Assembly: GCA_027920525.1 (NCBI GenBank)
Contig: CP115858.1
Coordinates: 2,728,001 to 2,792,000 of the forward strand
Direction of reading: 5' to 3'
DNA from: Chryseobacterium daecheongense
GTDB lineage: Bacteria > Bacteroidota > Bacteroidia > Flavobacteriales > Weeksellaceae
DNA: 64,000 nucleotides
The notes under the pieces are model-generated. The model was not told where the DNA came from, did not search any database, and saw nothing but the letters and a program-made list of their open reading frames with translations. Position 1 is the stretch's first letter. Each line of letters opens with the position of its first letter. Below, one piece after another: positions 1 to 10,292 of this stretch. The translations under genes were made by a program, and so were the position numbers.

Positions 1-629
1 ACTCCAAAGCGGTCATTATGAGAAGCGACGATCATAGGATCAGAAACATCATCTCCTTCCATGATATGCAGATATTCATATTGAGGATAGATCTGATATT
101 CTCTGTAATCAGCAGCATTCATAAATTTTGAAGGTTCAATAATTCCGTAAAAGCCATTTAAAATATAGGCTTGATATTGTTGCTGTTTAAATTCCATCTT
201 ACATTGTCCCAGATCGGAATTTTTATACTGATATACTCTTTTTCCGGTTTGATCTATTCTATAAGAAATCAGATCTTTTTCAACTGTAGCATATTCTTTT
301 GTTCCGAATTTTCTGACCTTTTCATTAGGGGAGTACAGTAAATTACAGTCTTCAGCAAAAAAAACAGCAATATGGTATTCAGGCTGAATAATGAATTTTC
401 CTTTTTGGTTCACATAACCGAATTTGCCATCCTTCTTTTGTGGAATCAGAACAGGAATCTCGTCATTAATAACAACCAGATCGGGATTGATTTTTGGTTC
501 GGATGCTTTTTTAACAACCGCTTTGGAAACTTTTTTAACCGGATATTTCTTCACAGATTTAGCCTGTGAAAAAACAAAAATCGAAATAAAAAGGGATAGC
601 AAACCCATTACATTTTTCACTTTCATCAT
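1..629 (-). CDS. WG repeat-containing exported protein (C-terminus cut by window edge)
   Basis: The frame stays open from an ATG at 629 to the left edge, giving the first 209 codons. The N-terminus is a signal peptide (Lys-rich start, hydrophobic stretch, then FSQA), followed by a Lys/Val-rich linker. A segment with the pattern KDGKFGYVNQKGKFIIQPEY is the hallmark of a WG repeat, and a weaker second repeat follows near the window edge. WG-repeat proteins in Bacteroidota are usually exported and of unknown function. A second ATG lies one codon downstream (626). A CAAAAGTA element at 640-647 reads as a -7 box on the minus strand close to the start. The role and total length cannot be judged from this fragment. 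Confidence 0.8.
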   Translation of the reverse strand, partial: MMKVKNVMGLLSLFISIFVFSQAKSVKKYPVKKVSKAVVKKASEPKINPDLVVINDEIPVLIPQKKDGKFGYVNQKGKFIIQPEYHIAVFFAEDCNLLYSPNEKVRKFGTKEYATVEKDLISYRIDQTGKRVYQYKNSDLGQCKMEFKQQQYQAYILNGFYGIIEPSKFMNAADYREYQIYPQYEYLHIMEGDDVSDPMIVASHNDRFG

Positions 630-777
630 TTATTTTTTGCAAAAGTACAGCCAAAATAGAAAATATAAAAATCATATTTATAAAGAATCTAAATAATTTC
701 ATCCTTATAAAATATTAAAAATTCGTACTTTTGGGAGCATTTTTAAATGTTTGATAATTTTAAAACGTCTTTGGAAT

Positions 778-1054
778 ACAAGATTTGATATTGATATGAT
801 CAGAAAGTTTTCCAACGTTACAAAGAGAGTTTTTGCGGCAAGACAGACTACAGGTAAGCCATTTACACTTTTCGATAAGGTCCTTTATACTTAGCTTTGG
901 CATGAAACATTATCTTTCATTTTATAAAAGCAATGTAGATTGTACTTATTTTAACCGGTCCGTGTTACATATCAAAATGCAAAGCTCAAAAACGGCATAT
1001 TATGGTTTAATTCTGACTGGTAAGGAAAAGTGGCGTTATCAATCTACCTTTAAT
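778..1054 (+). pseudogene. Decayed fragment of the 5' end of an aconitase (acnA-like)
   Basis: Translating from 784 gives FDIDMIRK...AARQ..GKP.TL..K.LYT, which lines up with codons 3-39 of the intact acnA at 4175 (FDIDMIKK...AARQ..GKP.TL..K.LYT). I count 20 identities over 37 positions with one codon missing. The start codon is lost: ACA at 778 stands where ATG should be. The codon for His in LYTHLW is TAG (892-894), followed by the conserved Leu-Trp. Further on, weaker similarity resumes in another frame: MQSSKTA from 977 against MQDATAQ of acnA, then TGKEK and QST against AGKAK and PST. The fragment covers roughly the first 90 codons. The short open frame 833-1057 inside it is an accident of this decay. 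Confidence 0.8.
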
Positions 1055-1075
1055 TAATATTGAAAAGACTTCTAT

Positions 1076-3856
1076 ATGAATAATTATAAGGATTACATCA
1101 AAGAGATTGAGGAAAGAAAAAACCAGGGGCTTCATCCAAAGCCGATTGATGGTGCAGAATTGCTAAGCGAAATCATCGCACAAATTAAAGACCCGGCTAA
1201 TGCAGACCGAGCAGATTCTCTTAAGTTTTTCATCTACAATACCCTTCCGGGAACGACCAGTGCAGCAGGTGTTAAAGCAAAATTTTTAAAAGAAATCATT
1301 CTGGGCGAATCTGTAGTAGAGGAGATATCACCTGCATTTGCTTTTGAGCTTCTATCTCACATGAAAGGTGGTCCTTCGATTGAAGTACTCCTTGATCTTG
1401 CTTTAGGAAATGATATTTCTATCGCAAAAGAAGCAGCAAACGTTCTTAAAACACAGGTTTTCCTTTATGACGCAGATACCAACCGTCTGAAAGAAGCATT
1501 CAATAATGGTAATGAAATCGCACAGGAAATTGTTGAAAGCTATGCAAAAGCTGAGTTTTTCACAAAATTACCAGAGATTGCTGACGAAATCAAGATTGTT
1601 ACTTATATTGCCGGTGAAGGTGACATCTCAACAGACTTACTTTCTCCGGGTAACCAGGCTCACTCCAGATCTGACCGTGAGCTTCATGGTAAGTGTATGA
1701 TCACTCCTCAGGCACAGGAAGAAATCAAAGCTCTGCAGGCACAGCATCCTGACAAAAGCGTAATGCTTATTGCAGAAAAAGGTACTATGGGTGTAGGTTC
1801 TTCAAGAATGTCCGGAGTAAATAATGTGGCTTTATGGACAGGTAAGCAGGCAAGTCCATATGTACCGTTTGTAAATATTGCCCCGATTGTTGGAGGTACA
1901 AATGGTATTTCTCCCATATTCCTTACAACCGTAGATGTTACAGGAGGTATAGGTATTGACCTTAAAAACTGGGTGAAAAAACTGGATGAAAATGGCAATC
2001 CTCTTCGTAATGAAAATGGAGAGCCTATCCTTGAGGAAGCCTATTCTGTAGCTACAGGAACTGTACTTACAATCAACATTAAAGAGAAAAAATTATATAA
2101 AGGTGATCAGGAGCTTATTGATATTTCGAAGGCTCTCACACCTCAGAAAATGGAGTTTATTAAAGCCGGAGGCTCATATGCCATTGTTTTTGGTAAAAAA
2201 CTTCAAACATTCGCTGCACAACTTTTAGGAATAGAAACTCCTCTTGTTTTTGCTCCTTCAAAAGAAATTTCCCATGAAGGGCAAGGCCTTACGGCAGTAG
2301 AAAAAATATTCAACAGAAATGCTGTTGGAACAACACCAGGTAAAGTATTACATGCAGGTTCTGATGTTCGTGTACAGGTAAATATCGTTGGATCACAAGA
2401 TACAACAGGTCTTATGACTTCTCAGGAACTTGAGTCGATGGCGGCTACAGTGATCTCTCCGGTAGTAGATGGTGCATACCAATCAGGATGTCATACCGCT
2501 TCAGTATGGGATAAAAAAGCTCAGGCAAACATTCCTAAACTTATGAAGTTCATGAACGAGTTCGGATTGATTACAGCCCGTGATCCTAAAGGTGAATATC
2601 ATGCAATGACCGATGTAATTCATAAAGTTCTTAATGATATCACGGTAGACGAATGGGCAATTATCATCGGTGGTGATTCTCACACGAGAATGTCTAAAGG
2701 TGTTGCTTTCGGGGCTGACTCTGGAACAGTAGCCCTTGCCTTAGCCACAGGTGAAGCATCTATGCCGATTCCTGAATCTGTAAAAGTTACCTTTAAAGGA
2801 AACATGAAAGAACACATGGATTTCCGTGATGTGGTTCATGCAACACAAGCTCAGATGCTGAAACAATTCGGTGGAGAAAATGTGTTCCAGGGTAGAATTA
2901 TTGAAGTCCACATCGGAACTCTTCCTGCTGATCAAGCATTTACCTTTACAGACTGGACTGCTGAAATGAAAGCAAAAGCATCCATCAACATTTCTGAAGA
3001 CAATACCCTGATCGAATCATTGGAAATCGCAAAAAGCAGAATCCAGATTATGATCGATAAAGGAATGGATAATAAAAATCAGGTTCTTCAGGGATTGATC
3101 AATAAAGCAAACAAAAGAATTGCAGAGATCAGATCCGGGGAAAAACCGGCTTTAACTCCTGATGCGAATGCTAAATATTACGCTGAAGTTGTTGTAGATC
3201 TTGATGTTATTGTAGAGCCGATGATCGCTGACCCTGACGTAAACAATGAAGACGTTTCCAAAAGATATACACATGATACCATCAGAGCTCTTTCTTATTA
3301 CGGAGGAGAGAAAAAGGTAGATCTTGGATTTGTAGGATCATGTATGGTTCATAAAGGAGATTTAAAAATTGTTTCCCAAATGCTAAGAAACCTTGAAAAA
3401 CAGCAAGGTAAAGTAGAATTTAATGCTCCTCTTGTAGTAGCTGCTCCCACTTATAACATCATTGATGAACTTAAAGCTGAAGGGGATTGGGAACTACTGG
3501 AAAAATATTCTGCCTTCGAATTTGATGATAATGCTCCTAAGGGAGAAGCCCGTGTAGAATATAAAAACGTAATGTACCTTGAACGCCCGGGATGTAACCT
3601 TTGCATGGGTAATCAGGAAAAAGCAGCTAAAGGAGATACTGTACTGGCAACTTCTACCCGTCTTTTCCAGGGAAGAGTAGTTGAAGATTCAGAACGTAAA
3701 AAAGGAGAATCCCTGCTTGCATCAACACCTGTTGTCGTTCTATCTTCTATCATTGGAAGAATTCCTAATATAGATGAATATAAAGCTGCAGTTGAAGGTA
3801 TTGACCTTACTAAATTTGCTCCACCTATTAAAGAGCTTGTTCAGGTTGGTCATTAA
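1076..3856 (+). CDS. acnB: Aconitate hydratase B (bifunctional aconitase / 2-methylisocitrate dehydratase family)
   Basis: Interconverts citrate and isocitrate in the TCA cycle; AcnB enzymes can also hydrate 2-methylaconitate. The N-terminal ~160 residues are the HEAT-like domain and small swivel domain that sit at the front only in the AcnB type (PKPIDGAELL, LLSHMKGGPSIEVLLDLALG). The 4Fe-4S ligands are visible as Cys756 (GSCMVHKG) and Cys840/Cys843 (PGCNLCMGN). The protein has 926 residues, somewhat longer than the E. coli enzyme (865). It is followed by a hairpin terminator and then by a second, unrelated-type aconitase, AcnA. The decayed acnA fragment directly upstream lies within its 5' leader region. 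No Shine-Dalgarno sequence precedes the ATG. Confidence 0.95.
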   Translation: MNNYKDYIKEIEERKNQGLHPKPIDGAELLSEIIAQIKDPANADRADSLKFFIYNTLPGTTSAAGVKAKFLKEIILGESVVEEISPAFAFELLSHMKGGPSIEVLLDLALGNDISIAKEAANVLKTQVFLYDADTNRLKEAFNNGNEIAQEIVESYAKAEFFTKLPEIADEIKIVTYIAGEGDISTDLLSPGNQAHSRSDRELHGKCMITPQAQEEIKALQAQHPDKSVMLIAEKGTMGVGSSRMSGVNNVALWTGKQASPYVPFVNIAPIVGGTNGISPIFLTTVDVTGGIGIDLKNWVKKLDENGNPLRNENGEPILEEAYSVATGTVLTINIKEKKLYKGDQELIDISKALTPQKMEFIKAGGSYAIVFGKKLQTFAAQLLGIETPLVFAPSKEISHEGQGLTAVEKIFNRNAVGTTPGKVLHAGSDVRVQVNIVGSQDTTGLMTSQELESMAATVISPVVDGAYQSGCHTASVWDKKAQANIPKLMKFMNEFGLITARDPKGEYHAMTDVIHKVLNDITVDEWAIIIGGDSHTRMSKGVAFGADSGTVALALATGEASMPIPESVKVTFKGNMKEHMDFRDVVHATQAQMLKQFGGENVFQGRIIEVHIGTLPADQAFTFTDWTAEMKAKASINISEDNTLIESLEIAKSRIQIMIDKGMDNKNQVLQGLINKANKRIAEIRSGEKPALTPDANAKYYAEVVVDLDVIVEPMIADPDVNNEDVSKRYTHDTIRALSYYGGEKKVDLGFVGSCMVHKGDLKIVSQMLRNLEKQQGKVEFNAPLVVAAPTYNIIDELKAEGDWELLEKYSAFEFDDNAPKGEARVEYKNVMYLERPGCNLCMGNQEKAAKGDTVLATSTRLFQGRVVEDSERKKGESLLASTPVVVLSSIIGRIPNIDEYKAAVEGIDLTKFAPPIKELVQVGH

Positions 3857-3902
3857 GAGCTTGAAATAATAAGTCGAAGGACTCTTTTATATGATAATTT
3901 AA

Positions 3903-3942
3903 GAAAGGTTTTAATCTATTGGATTGAAACCTTTCTTTTTTT
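3903..3942 (+). terminator. Rho-independent terminator after acnB
   Basis: A 14-bp stem (3903-3916 with 3922-3935, one G-T pair) closes a 5-base loop and is followed by a run of seven T. It lies 47 bp after the acnB stop and separates acnB from acnA transcription. Confidence 0.8.
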
Positions 3943-4174
3943 ATTTAGAATCTTTCCATTTAAGAGTGAATAGAATTATTTTAACCTAGGTCAACAACTC
4001 AAAATTTATTTTTTCCTTAACTTGATAGGTATTAAAAATAGTAATGATTCATCTTATTTATGCCATTTTTGGAAGGTAGGAATAGTATTTGATGATTTGC
4101 ACTCGAAGAATTTCCGCTTCTTATTTTTAAATTAAATCCGGAAAAAAAATTGAAAAAGAAAAATTAAAATAGAT
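3943..4174 (+). other. Noncoding spacer upstream of acnA
   Basis: Together with the acnB terminator this makes a gap of about 318 bases. The rest is AT-rich and must hold the acnA promoter. I see no clean TTG...TAnnTTTG pair and no open frame worth calling. It does not obviously resemble the sequence upstream of the acnA remnant at 784. Confidence 0.4.
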
Positions 4175-6442
4175 ATGACTTTCGACATTGATATGATCAA
4201 AAAGGTGTACGAGCGTTACCCTGAAAGAATTGCTGCGGCAAGACAAATCGTTGGAAAACCTCTTACACTTTCAGAAAAAATCTTATACACCCACCTTTGG
4301 GAAGGAAATGCAACTACAGCACATGAAAGAGGAAGCTCTTACGTAGATTTTGCTCCGGATAGAGTAGCTATGCAGGATGCAACAGCACAAATGGCACTTT
4401 TGCAGTTCATGCAAGCCGGCAAAGCCAAAGTTGCCGTTCCCTCTACTGCCCATGCGGATCACCTGATCCAGGCCAGAGTAGGTGCAGAAGCAGATTTACA
4501 GGAAGGTATTAATAAAAACTCTGAAGTTTTCAACTTTTTGAGTTCTGTTTGTGATAAATATGGAATCGGTTTCTGGAAACCTGGAGCCGGTATTATCCAC
4601 CAGGTAGTACTGGAAAATTACGCCTTCCCTGGCGGTATGATGATTGGTACTGATTCGCATACGGTAAATGCAGGAGGACTTGGGATGGTAGCCATCGGAG
4701 TAGGTGGTGCTGATGCTGTAGACGTAATGGCAGGAATGGCATGGGAGCTTAAAATGCCTAAGCTAATCGGTGTAAAATTAACCGGTAAAATGAGTGGCTG
4801 GACTTCTGCAAAAGATGTGATCTTAAAAGTAGCAGGAATCCTTACTGTAAAAGGAGGAACAGGATGCATCGTGGAATATTTCGGAGAAGGAGCAGAATCT
4901 CTTTCTGCAACAGGTAAAGGAACCATCTGTAATATGGGAGCTGAAATTGGAGCTACCACTTCTACTTTCGGGTATGATGACTCCATGAGAAGATATCTGG
5001 CTGCTACAGGAAGACAGGATGTTGTGGATGCTGCTGATAAAATTGCTGAACACCTTACTGGTGACGCCGAAGTATATGCAAATCCTGAACAATATTTTGA
5101 TCAGGTAATTGAAATCAATCTTTCTGAGCTGGCTCCGCACTTAAACGGACCATTTACTCCGGATTTAGCAACTCCTGTTTCTGAGTTCAGAGCAAAGGCA
5201 GAAGCTAACGGATGGCCTTTAGAGGTTGAATGGGCACTGATCGGTTCTTGTACCAATTCGTCTTATGAGGATTTATCAAGAGCTGCTTCTATTGTTGAGG
5301 ATGCTGTGGCAAAAGGAGTAAAACCTAAAGCTATTTTGGGTATCAATCCAGGATCCGAGCAGGTGAAATTCACTGCAGAAAGAGACGGTTTCTTAAATTC
5401 ATTCAGAAAATTTGAAAACGCAAGAATCTTTACAAATGCCTGTGGACCTTGTATAGGGCAATGGGACAGAGAGGGAGCTGATAAAGGAGAGAAAAACTCT
5501 ATTATTCACTCTTTCAACAGGAACTTTGCAAAAAGAGCGGACGGTAACCCGAATACGCATGCTTTCGTAGCTTCACCGGAAATGGTAGCTGCTGTAGCAA
5601 TTTCAGGAAGACTGGACTTTAATCCTATTACCGATACGCTTACTGCAGAGAATGGAGATCAGGTTAAACTAGACGAACCGAAAGGATCTGAGCTACCGGC
5701 AAAAGGGTTTGCTGTAGATGACAATGGGTATCAGGCTCCATCTGAAGATGGTTCTTCAGTGGTAGTAAAAGTAAGCCCTACATCAGACAGACTTCAGTTA
5801 TTAGAAGAATTCCCTGCATGGGATGGTAAAAATATTACAGGAGCTAAAGTTTTAATCAAGGCTTTTGGAAAATGTACAACCGACCACATTTCTATGGCTG
5901 GACCATGGTTAAAATATAGAGGACACCTTGATAATATTTCCAATAACATGTTAATCGGAGCAGTAAATGCTTATAATATGGAAACAAACCATGTTAAAAA
6001 CGAATTAACGGGTGAATACGGTGAAGTTCCGGCTGTTCAAAGAGCTTATAAAGCGGCAGGTATTCCTACCATCGTTGTGGGTGACCAGAATTATGGTGAA
6101 GGATCATCAAGAGAACACGCAGCAATGGAGCCGAGACATCTTGGTGTAAAAGCAGTATTGGTAAAATCATTTGCAAGAATCCACGAAACCAACCTTAAAA
6201 AACAAGGGATGCTGGGATTAACTTTCGCTAATGAGGCAGATTATGATAAAATCCAGGAAGACGATACTGTTAACTTCTTAGATTTAGATCAGTTTGCTCC
6301 CGGAAAACAATTAACACTGGAATTTGTACATGCTGACGGAACCAAGGATATTATTATGGCTAACCACACCTATAATGATCAACAAATCGACTGGTTCAAA
6401 GCTGGTTCAGCATTGAATCTTATTAAACAGCAAGAGGCATAA
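4175..6442 (+). CDS. acnA: Aconitate hydratase A-type (mitochondrial-like)
   Basis: Second aconitase of the window, carrying out the citrate-isocitrate step of the TCA cycle. It has 755 residues, the size of the mitochondrial-type enzymes. The iron-sulfur ligands are Cys359 (GSCTNSS) and Cys423/Cys426 ([10 protein letters not shown]). The C-terminal swivel domain carries [15 protein letters not shown], the substrate-binding loop. An early His pair lies in PSTAHADH, and IGTDSHT is also conserved. It is transcribed alone, between the acnB terminator and its own hairpin. A damaged copy of its first ~90 codons lies 3.4 kb upstream, on the far side of acnB. The start ATG has an A-rich but not G-rich leader. 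Confidence 0.95.
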   Translation: MTFDIDMIKKVYERYPERIAAARQIVGKPLTLSEKILYTHLWEGNATTAHERGSSYVDFAPDRVAMQDATAQMALLQFMQAGKAKVAVPSTAHADHLIQARVGAEADLQEGINKNSEVFNFLSSVCDKYGIGFWKPGAGIIHQVVLENYAFPGGMMIGTDSHTVNAGGLGMVAIGVGGADAVDVMAGMAWELKMPKLIGVKLTGKMSGWTSAKDVILKVAGILTVKGGTGCIVEYFGEGAESLSATGKGTICNMGAEIGATTSTFGYDDSMRRYLAATGRQDVVDAADKIAEHLTGDAEVYANPEQYFDQVIEINLSELAPHLNGPFTPDLATPVSEFRAKAEANGWPLEVEWALIGSCTNSSYEDLSRAASIVEDAVAKGVKPKAILGINPGSEQVKFTAERDGFLNSFRKFENARIFTNACGPCIGQWDREGADKGEKNSIIHSFNRNFAKRADGNPNTHAFVASPEMVAAVAISGRLDFNPITDTLTAENGDQVKLDEPKGSELPAKGFAVDDNGYQAPSEDGSSVVVKVSPTSDRLQLLEEFPAWDGKNITGAKVLIKAFGKCTTDHISMAGPWLKYRGHLDNISNNMLIGAVNAYNMETNHVKNELTGEYGEVPAVQRAYKAAGIPTIVVGDQNYGEGSSREHAAMEPRHLGVKAVLVKSFARIHETNLKKQGMLGLTFANEADYDKIQEDDTVNFLDLDQFAPGKQLTLEFVHADGTKDIIMANHTYNDQQIDWFKAGSALNLIKQQEA

Positions 6443-6462
6443 ATAGATTTATGCCCCGATAA

Positions 6463-6497
6463 TAAAAAAAACATCCCGGTCGGGATGTTTTTTTTAT
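6463..6497 (+). terminator. Terminator after acnA
   Basis: A 7-bp GC-rich stem ACATCCC/GGGATGT with loop GGTC (6471-6488) is extended by an A run before it and a T run after it. It ends acnA transcription. Confidence 0.9.
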
Positions 6498-6591
6498 TTA
6501 TATGTATACTTTATATGATAACCTTCAATTTTTATAGGAATATGTAATAAATCTATATAATAAGTTGTTTTAATAATAGTAATAAAATATC

Positions 6592-7425
6592 ATGAAAACA
6601 CTTCTTTACACTCTTCTATTATTTTCCTGCTTTGTTCAGGCTCAAAAAAAACCATCTGATTTCTTCCCTACTCCAAAAACAAAAGTTTTAGTGGTTGGTT
6701 CATTCCATTTTGATTATCCTAATCTGGATGCCCATAAAATCAAAAAACAGGACCAGATCGATGTACTATCTCCTAAAACATCCAAAGAGGTTACCGATCT
6801 GGTAAATTATATTAAGAAGTTCAGGCCAACAAAGATTGCTATTGAAGCTTCACCCGAATGGAACGCCAATCAAAAACTCAAAGAGTATAATGAAGGAAAA
6901 CACCATGATAAAAGAGACGAACGGTATCAGCTTGCCATGAGAATTGCCAATAAACTGAAGATCAATGAACTATTCAGTGTAGACGCCTCTTCCGTATTAG
7001 AAGACCTTACGGAAAAGTTTGGAAAGACTGACTCACTATATTTTAAGAAACTTACAGAGGGATATGATTATAAAAGTGATGACCCCATTTCTCAAAATTT
7101 TACTGATTTCTATAATCATTCAGAAGCCAAAAACTTTAGCTCACTTATGAACACCTTCCAATATCTTAACAGCAAAGAATATCACGAATATGGATATGGC
7201 GCTTATCTGAGTGGAGATTTTAAATTAAGGGATTATGACGGAGCTGATATACTTGCCATGGATTGGTATAGCAGGAATCTGAGAATATTCCGTAATATAC
7301 AGAATATTCCGCATCAAAGTGACGACAGAATTCTAGTAATCATAGGAAACGGACATGCAGCAGTCCTCAGACAACTTTTAACCTGCTCTGCAGAATATGA
7401 ATTCACAGAATTTTCTTCTTTATAA
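6592..7425 (+). CDS. Exported DUF5694 family protein
   Basis: 277 residues with a signal peptide ending near residue 17 (CFVQA-Q). The mature part has the DUF5694 signatures: VLVVGSFHFD (Gly36-Ser37-Phe38-His39-Phe40), KIAIEASPE, and near the C-terminus IGNGHA (Asn253, His255) followed by LRQLL. The GxxHF and GxGHA motifs at the two ends resemble those of the TraB/GumN (Tiki-like) fold, so a metal-dependent hydrolase is possible; this is inference, as no activity is established. It is a single gene between two terminators and convergent with the receptor gene that follows. Confidence 0.8.
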   Translation: MKTLLYTLLLFSCFVQAQKKPSDFFPTPKTKVLVVGSFHFDYPNLDAHKIKKQDQIDVLSPKTSKEVTDLVNYIKKFRPTKIAIEASPEWNANQKLKEYNEGKHHDKRDERYQLAMRIANKLKINELFSVDASSVLEDLTEKFGKTDSLYFKKLTEGYDYKSDDPISQNFTDFYNHSEAKNFSSLMNTFQYLNSKEYHEYGYGAYLSGDFKLRDYDGADILAMDWYSRNLRIFRNIQNIPHQSDDRILVIIGNGHAAVLRQLLTCSAEYEFTEFSSL

Positions 7426-7429
7426 ATAT

Positions 7430-7463
7430 AAAGGCAGAGATTTAAGTTGAAATCTCTGCCTTT
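7430..7463. terminator. Bidirectional terminator between DUF5694 gene and receptor gene
   Basis: A perfect 14-bp stem (7430-7443 with 7450-7463) with a 6-base loop lies between two convergent genes. A/T tracts on both flanks let it serve either strand. Confidence 0.85.
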
Positions 7464-7499
7464 GTTATATGGCTTTATGCTTCAAAGCTTCCAGAGCAT

Positions 7500-10256
7500 T
7501 TAAAACTTAAATTCTACCCTTGCAAACAGAAATCGTCCTCCAATACCATATTGGGAAACCTGTCTGGAGTATACAAACTGATTATCTGCTGTCAGGGAAT
7601 TGATTAGTGGATTTTTGGAAGGCATCACATTGAATATATTATTACTTCCAATGGTTGCAGATATATTTTTACTGAAGTCATAGCCTACTGAAAGATCTGT
7701 TACAAAACGATTATTCAATACAAAGTGTTCCTGTTTTCCTACTACACCATCAAAATTAGCATCCAATACATCAGCGTCGGTTACTTTTCCAAAGAAAGAA
7801 TTCCTCAATAAAATATTAAATCCGGAAACTCTAAGATTATTGGATAGAGTTGCTTTTACACGGGGTACAGCTTCTTCAAAATAAATCCTGTTAGGCTCAG
7901 AAAAGTAACTGTCTATCTGGCTAACTAATTTTGGGGAGGCATGAATATTTCCTATTCTTCTGGTCTGATTCAGATTGAGCCCAAAGTTATTTTCCAGATT
8001 AATTCCTGAACCTAAATTGGATGTCTGGGAAATGGTAAGATCAAGCCCTTTGGTCTGGGAATCTACAGCATTCGCAAAAAAATTGGCGGCACTAGCTCTT
8101 GCAAGGTCAAAAGCATCCTGCAGAATCGCCTGATCCGATCCTTCAGGAAAATCTACACCTCTAGTACCTTTAGGTCTGAAAAACAAATCAGTGAGCACTA
8201 CTCTATCTTTAATTTTAATATAATAAACATCTGCTGTAACCACAAGATTCAAATTTGGAGCTTTCCAAGTAAGTCCTGTACTGTACGACTGAGAGGTTTC
8301 CTGTTTCAGTTTTGGAATCCCAAGCGCCTGTGCAGCCTCGGAATTATTCCTAAAAGTTCCTACCTGGGTAGTATTACCCTGTTGAATTAAGGTTGATGTT
8401 GAGCTATAATAGATCTGGGCTAATGAAGGGGCTCTAAAACCTGTAGAAACAGCACCTCTCCAATTAAAATTATCAGCCAACTTCACATTAGTCGCTAGTT
8501 TATAATTAAAGGTAGATCCAAAGTCTGAATAGTTTTCATAGCGCAAAGCACCTTCTACCAGCCACCAATCCGTTGGTTCCAGCTCCACATCTACATATCC
8601 GGCCACACTATTTCTATTTCCGGAAACAGCATTATCCGGACTAAATCCCGGAAATACCTGGGAACCGGCAGGTCTTGTTACGCCAAAAAAATCAGTCACA
8701 AGCTCATTTTTTGGAGTATTTACGGTCACTACATTTCCATAAATATCATAAGAGGCATAAGAATTCTCGTTACCGGCATTCACCTTATAATTTTCATAAC
8801 GGTATTCCCCTCCAAATGCAATGTTCAGCCCATGCAATACATCATACTTTTTGGAAAAGTCAAGGTTTAGGGTGTTTTGCAAAAACTCAAGTCCACCTGC
8901 ATCAAATCTTCTTGGAGAGTTGTTGACCAATGAAGAATTAAAAGTATTAACAACTCCAAAATTGAAAGTATTCTTTCCAAAAGTGTTACTGAGATCTATA
9001 TTCCAGTCATTCCATTTTCCTTTGATCCCAGCTGCATATGAATAATCATTAATGGTAGACTCAATCTGTGGCAGATATCCGTTGGGTGTTATAAAATTGA
9101 TATTTCTCTCGCTATTAGGCAAACGGAAAAAACCTCCGGCATTCCCCAGCCTGTAGCTATATCCTCCAAAAGAATACACCTTCCAGTCATCATTAATCGG
9201 CATTTCCGAATTATAATAGACCTGTGCTGACTGCAGTTTCGATTGTCCAGCTCTGATACTGAAATCTTTTCGTTGAAGTCCTCTATATGCAAGTTCATCA
9301 TTGGTAACATCCCCTCCTAATAAACCCTGTAAAGTTGAAATGTTATTGGCGTTTGCAATTTTATTCTGTAAATCAGATGAAAAATAATTTACTTTTGTTG
9401 CATATTGTTTAATCGTATTGATAATTTGCTGGCTATTGGAAGTATTATTTATATTCTTATAAAGCCCGTCTATATCTATCCCATCTTGAGCAGCCCTGTA
9501 GTTAATAGCATTATAGGCATTGTATATATCGCCATTCCTCACACCAGCTCGGGAATAAGGATCCCGGTATTGGGTTGATGTGGTAATATTGAAGAAACCC
9601 TGTTTTCCAAGTTTGAATCCATAATTCAGGTCTAAAGAGATGGTTTCTCCATCCAGTCCACCGGAAAAATTGTTGGTAACCGGTGAAGCATATCCTCCCA
9701 AAAATAACTGACCGGATAACCCCAATCTTTTTTTAAGACCTAAATTGACAACTCCTGCAATAGCATCAGATCCGTATTGAGCAGAAGCACCATCCCGAAG
9801 CACTTCAATTTTATCCAGAGCAAAAGCCGGAATAGCATTAAGATCCGTTCCCACCGAACCCCTACCTGGTGTAAGGGTTACATTGATGAGTGAAGACTGA
9901 TGCCTTCTTTTCCCATTAAGTAAAACTAAAACCTGATCGGGACCTAAACCCCTCAACTGTGCAGGATCCACAAAATCCGTCCCGTCATTTACAGTATGCG
10001 ATGTGGAGGAAAAAGAAGGGACAATATAGTTTAGAGCCTGGCTTATATTATTAACCGGGCTTTGTTTCAATATTTTTGAAATGTTAATAACGTCTACCGG
10101 AACCGGAGTATCTGTTAATGATCTACCTGATCCTCTTGAACCGAGAAGAACAACCTCATCGATTTTTTTTGATTTTAGAGTATCAGACTGGGCGAAGTAA
10201 AACGTCGAAATTAAAGTGGCCGAAGCAATGATACTTCTATTTTTAAAATGGCGCAT
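7500..10256 (-). CDS. TonB-dependent outer-membrane receptor under S-box/leader control
   Basis: 918 residues counted from the ATG at 10256. The open frame continues upstream but only to a TTG, whereas MRHFKNRS begins a proper signal peptide ending near FYFAQ. A TonB-box-like stretch (IDEVVLLGSR, about residues 32-41) is followed by a plug domain (LRGLGPDQVLVLLNGKRRH, IEVLRDGASAQYGSDAIAGV) and a 22-strand-type barrel ending in FARVEFKF, an outer-membrane C-terminus with final Phe. It imports a ligand across the outer membrane using TonB energy. The ligand is not shown by the protein itself. The S-box-like RNA and Met/Cys-rich leader frame upstream suggest a sulfur compound such as methionine or a precursor; that is inference. 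Confidence 0.9.
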   Translation of the reverse strand: MRHFKNRSIIASATLISTFYFAQSDTLKSKKIDEVVLLGSRGSGRSLTDTPVPVDVINISKILKQSPVNNISQALNYIVPSFSSTSHTVNDGTDFVDPAQLRGLGPDQVLVLLNGKRRHQSSLINVTLTPGRGSVGTDLNAIPAFALDKIEVLRDGASAQYGSDAIAGVVNLGLKKRLGLSGQLFLGGYASPVTNNFSGGLDGETISLDLNYGFKLGKQGFFNITTSTQYRDPYSRAGVRNGDIYNAYNAINYRAAQDGIDIDGLYKNINNTSNSQQIINTIKQYATKVNYFSSDLQNKIANANNISTLQGLLGGDVTNDELAYRGLQRKDFSIRAGQSKLQSAQVYYNSEMPINDDWKVYSFGGYSYRLGNAGGFFRLPNSERNINFITPNGYLPQIESTINDYSYAAGIKGKWNDWNIDLSNTFGKNTFNFGVVNTFNSSLVNNSPRRFDAGGLEFLQNTLNLDFSKKYDVLHGLNIAFGGEYRYENYKVNAGNENSYASYDIYGNVVTVNTPKNELVTDFFGVTRPAGSQVFPGFSPDNAVSGNRNSVAGYVDVELEPTDWWLVEGALRYENYSDFGSTFNYKLATNVKLADNFNWRGAVSTGFRAPSLAQIYYSSTSTLIQQGNTTQVGTFRNNSEAAQALGIPKLKQETSQSYSTGLTWKAPNLNLVVTADVYYIKIKDRVVLTDLFFRPKGTRGVDFPEGSDQAILQDAFDLARASAANFFANAVDSQTKGLDLTISQTSNLGSGINLENNFGLNLNQTRRIGNIHASPKLVSQIDSYFSEPNRIYFEEAVPRVKATLSNNLRVSGFNILLRNSFFGKVTDADVLDANFDGVVGKQEHFVLNNRFVTDLSVGYDFSKNISATIGSNNIFNVMPSKNPLINSLTADNQFVYSRQVSQYGIGGRFLFARVEFKF

Positions 10257-10292
10257 GTGTTTTATTTTTAAATTTTTATTATAATTTTTTTG

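Noticed and set aside
372..696. Two plus-strand open frames
   Set aside because: They are antisense to the WG-repeat gene, whose frame has a signal peptide and repeat motifs.
833..1057. 74-codon open frame upstream of acnB
   Set aside because: It lies inside the decayed acnA fragment and changes frame relative to it; its apparent coding similarity comes from the pseudogene.
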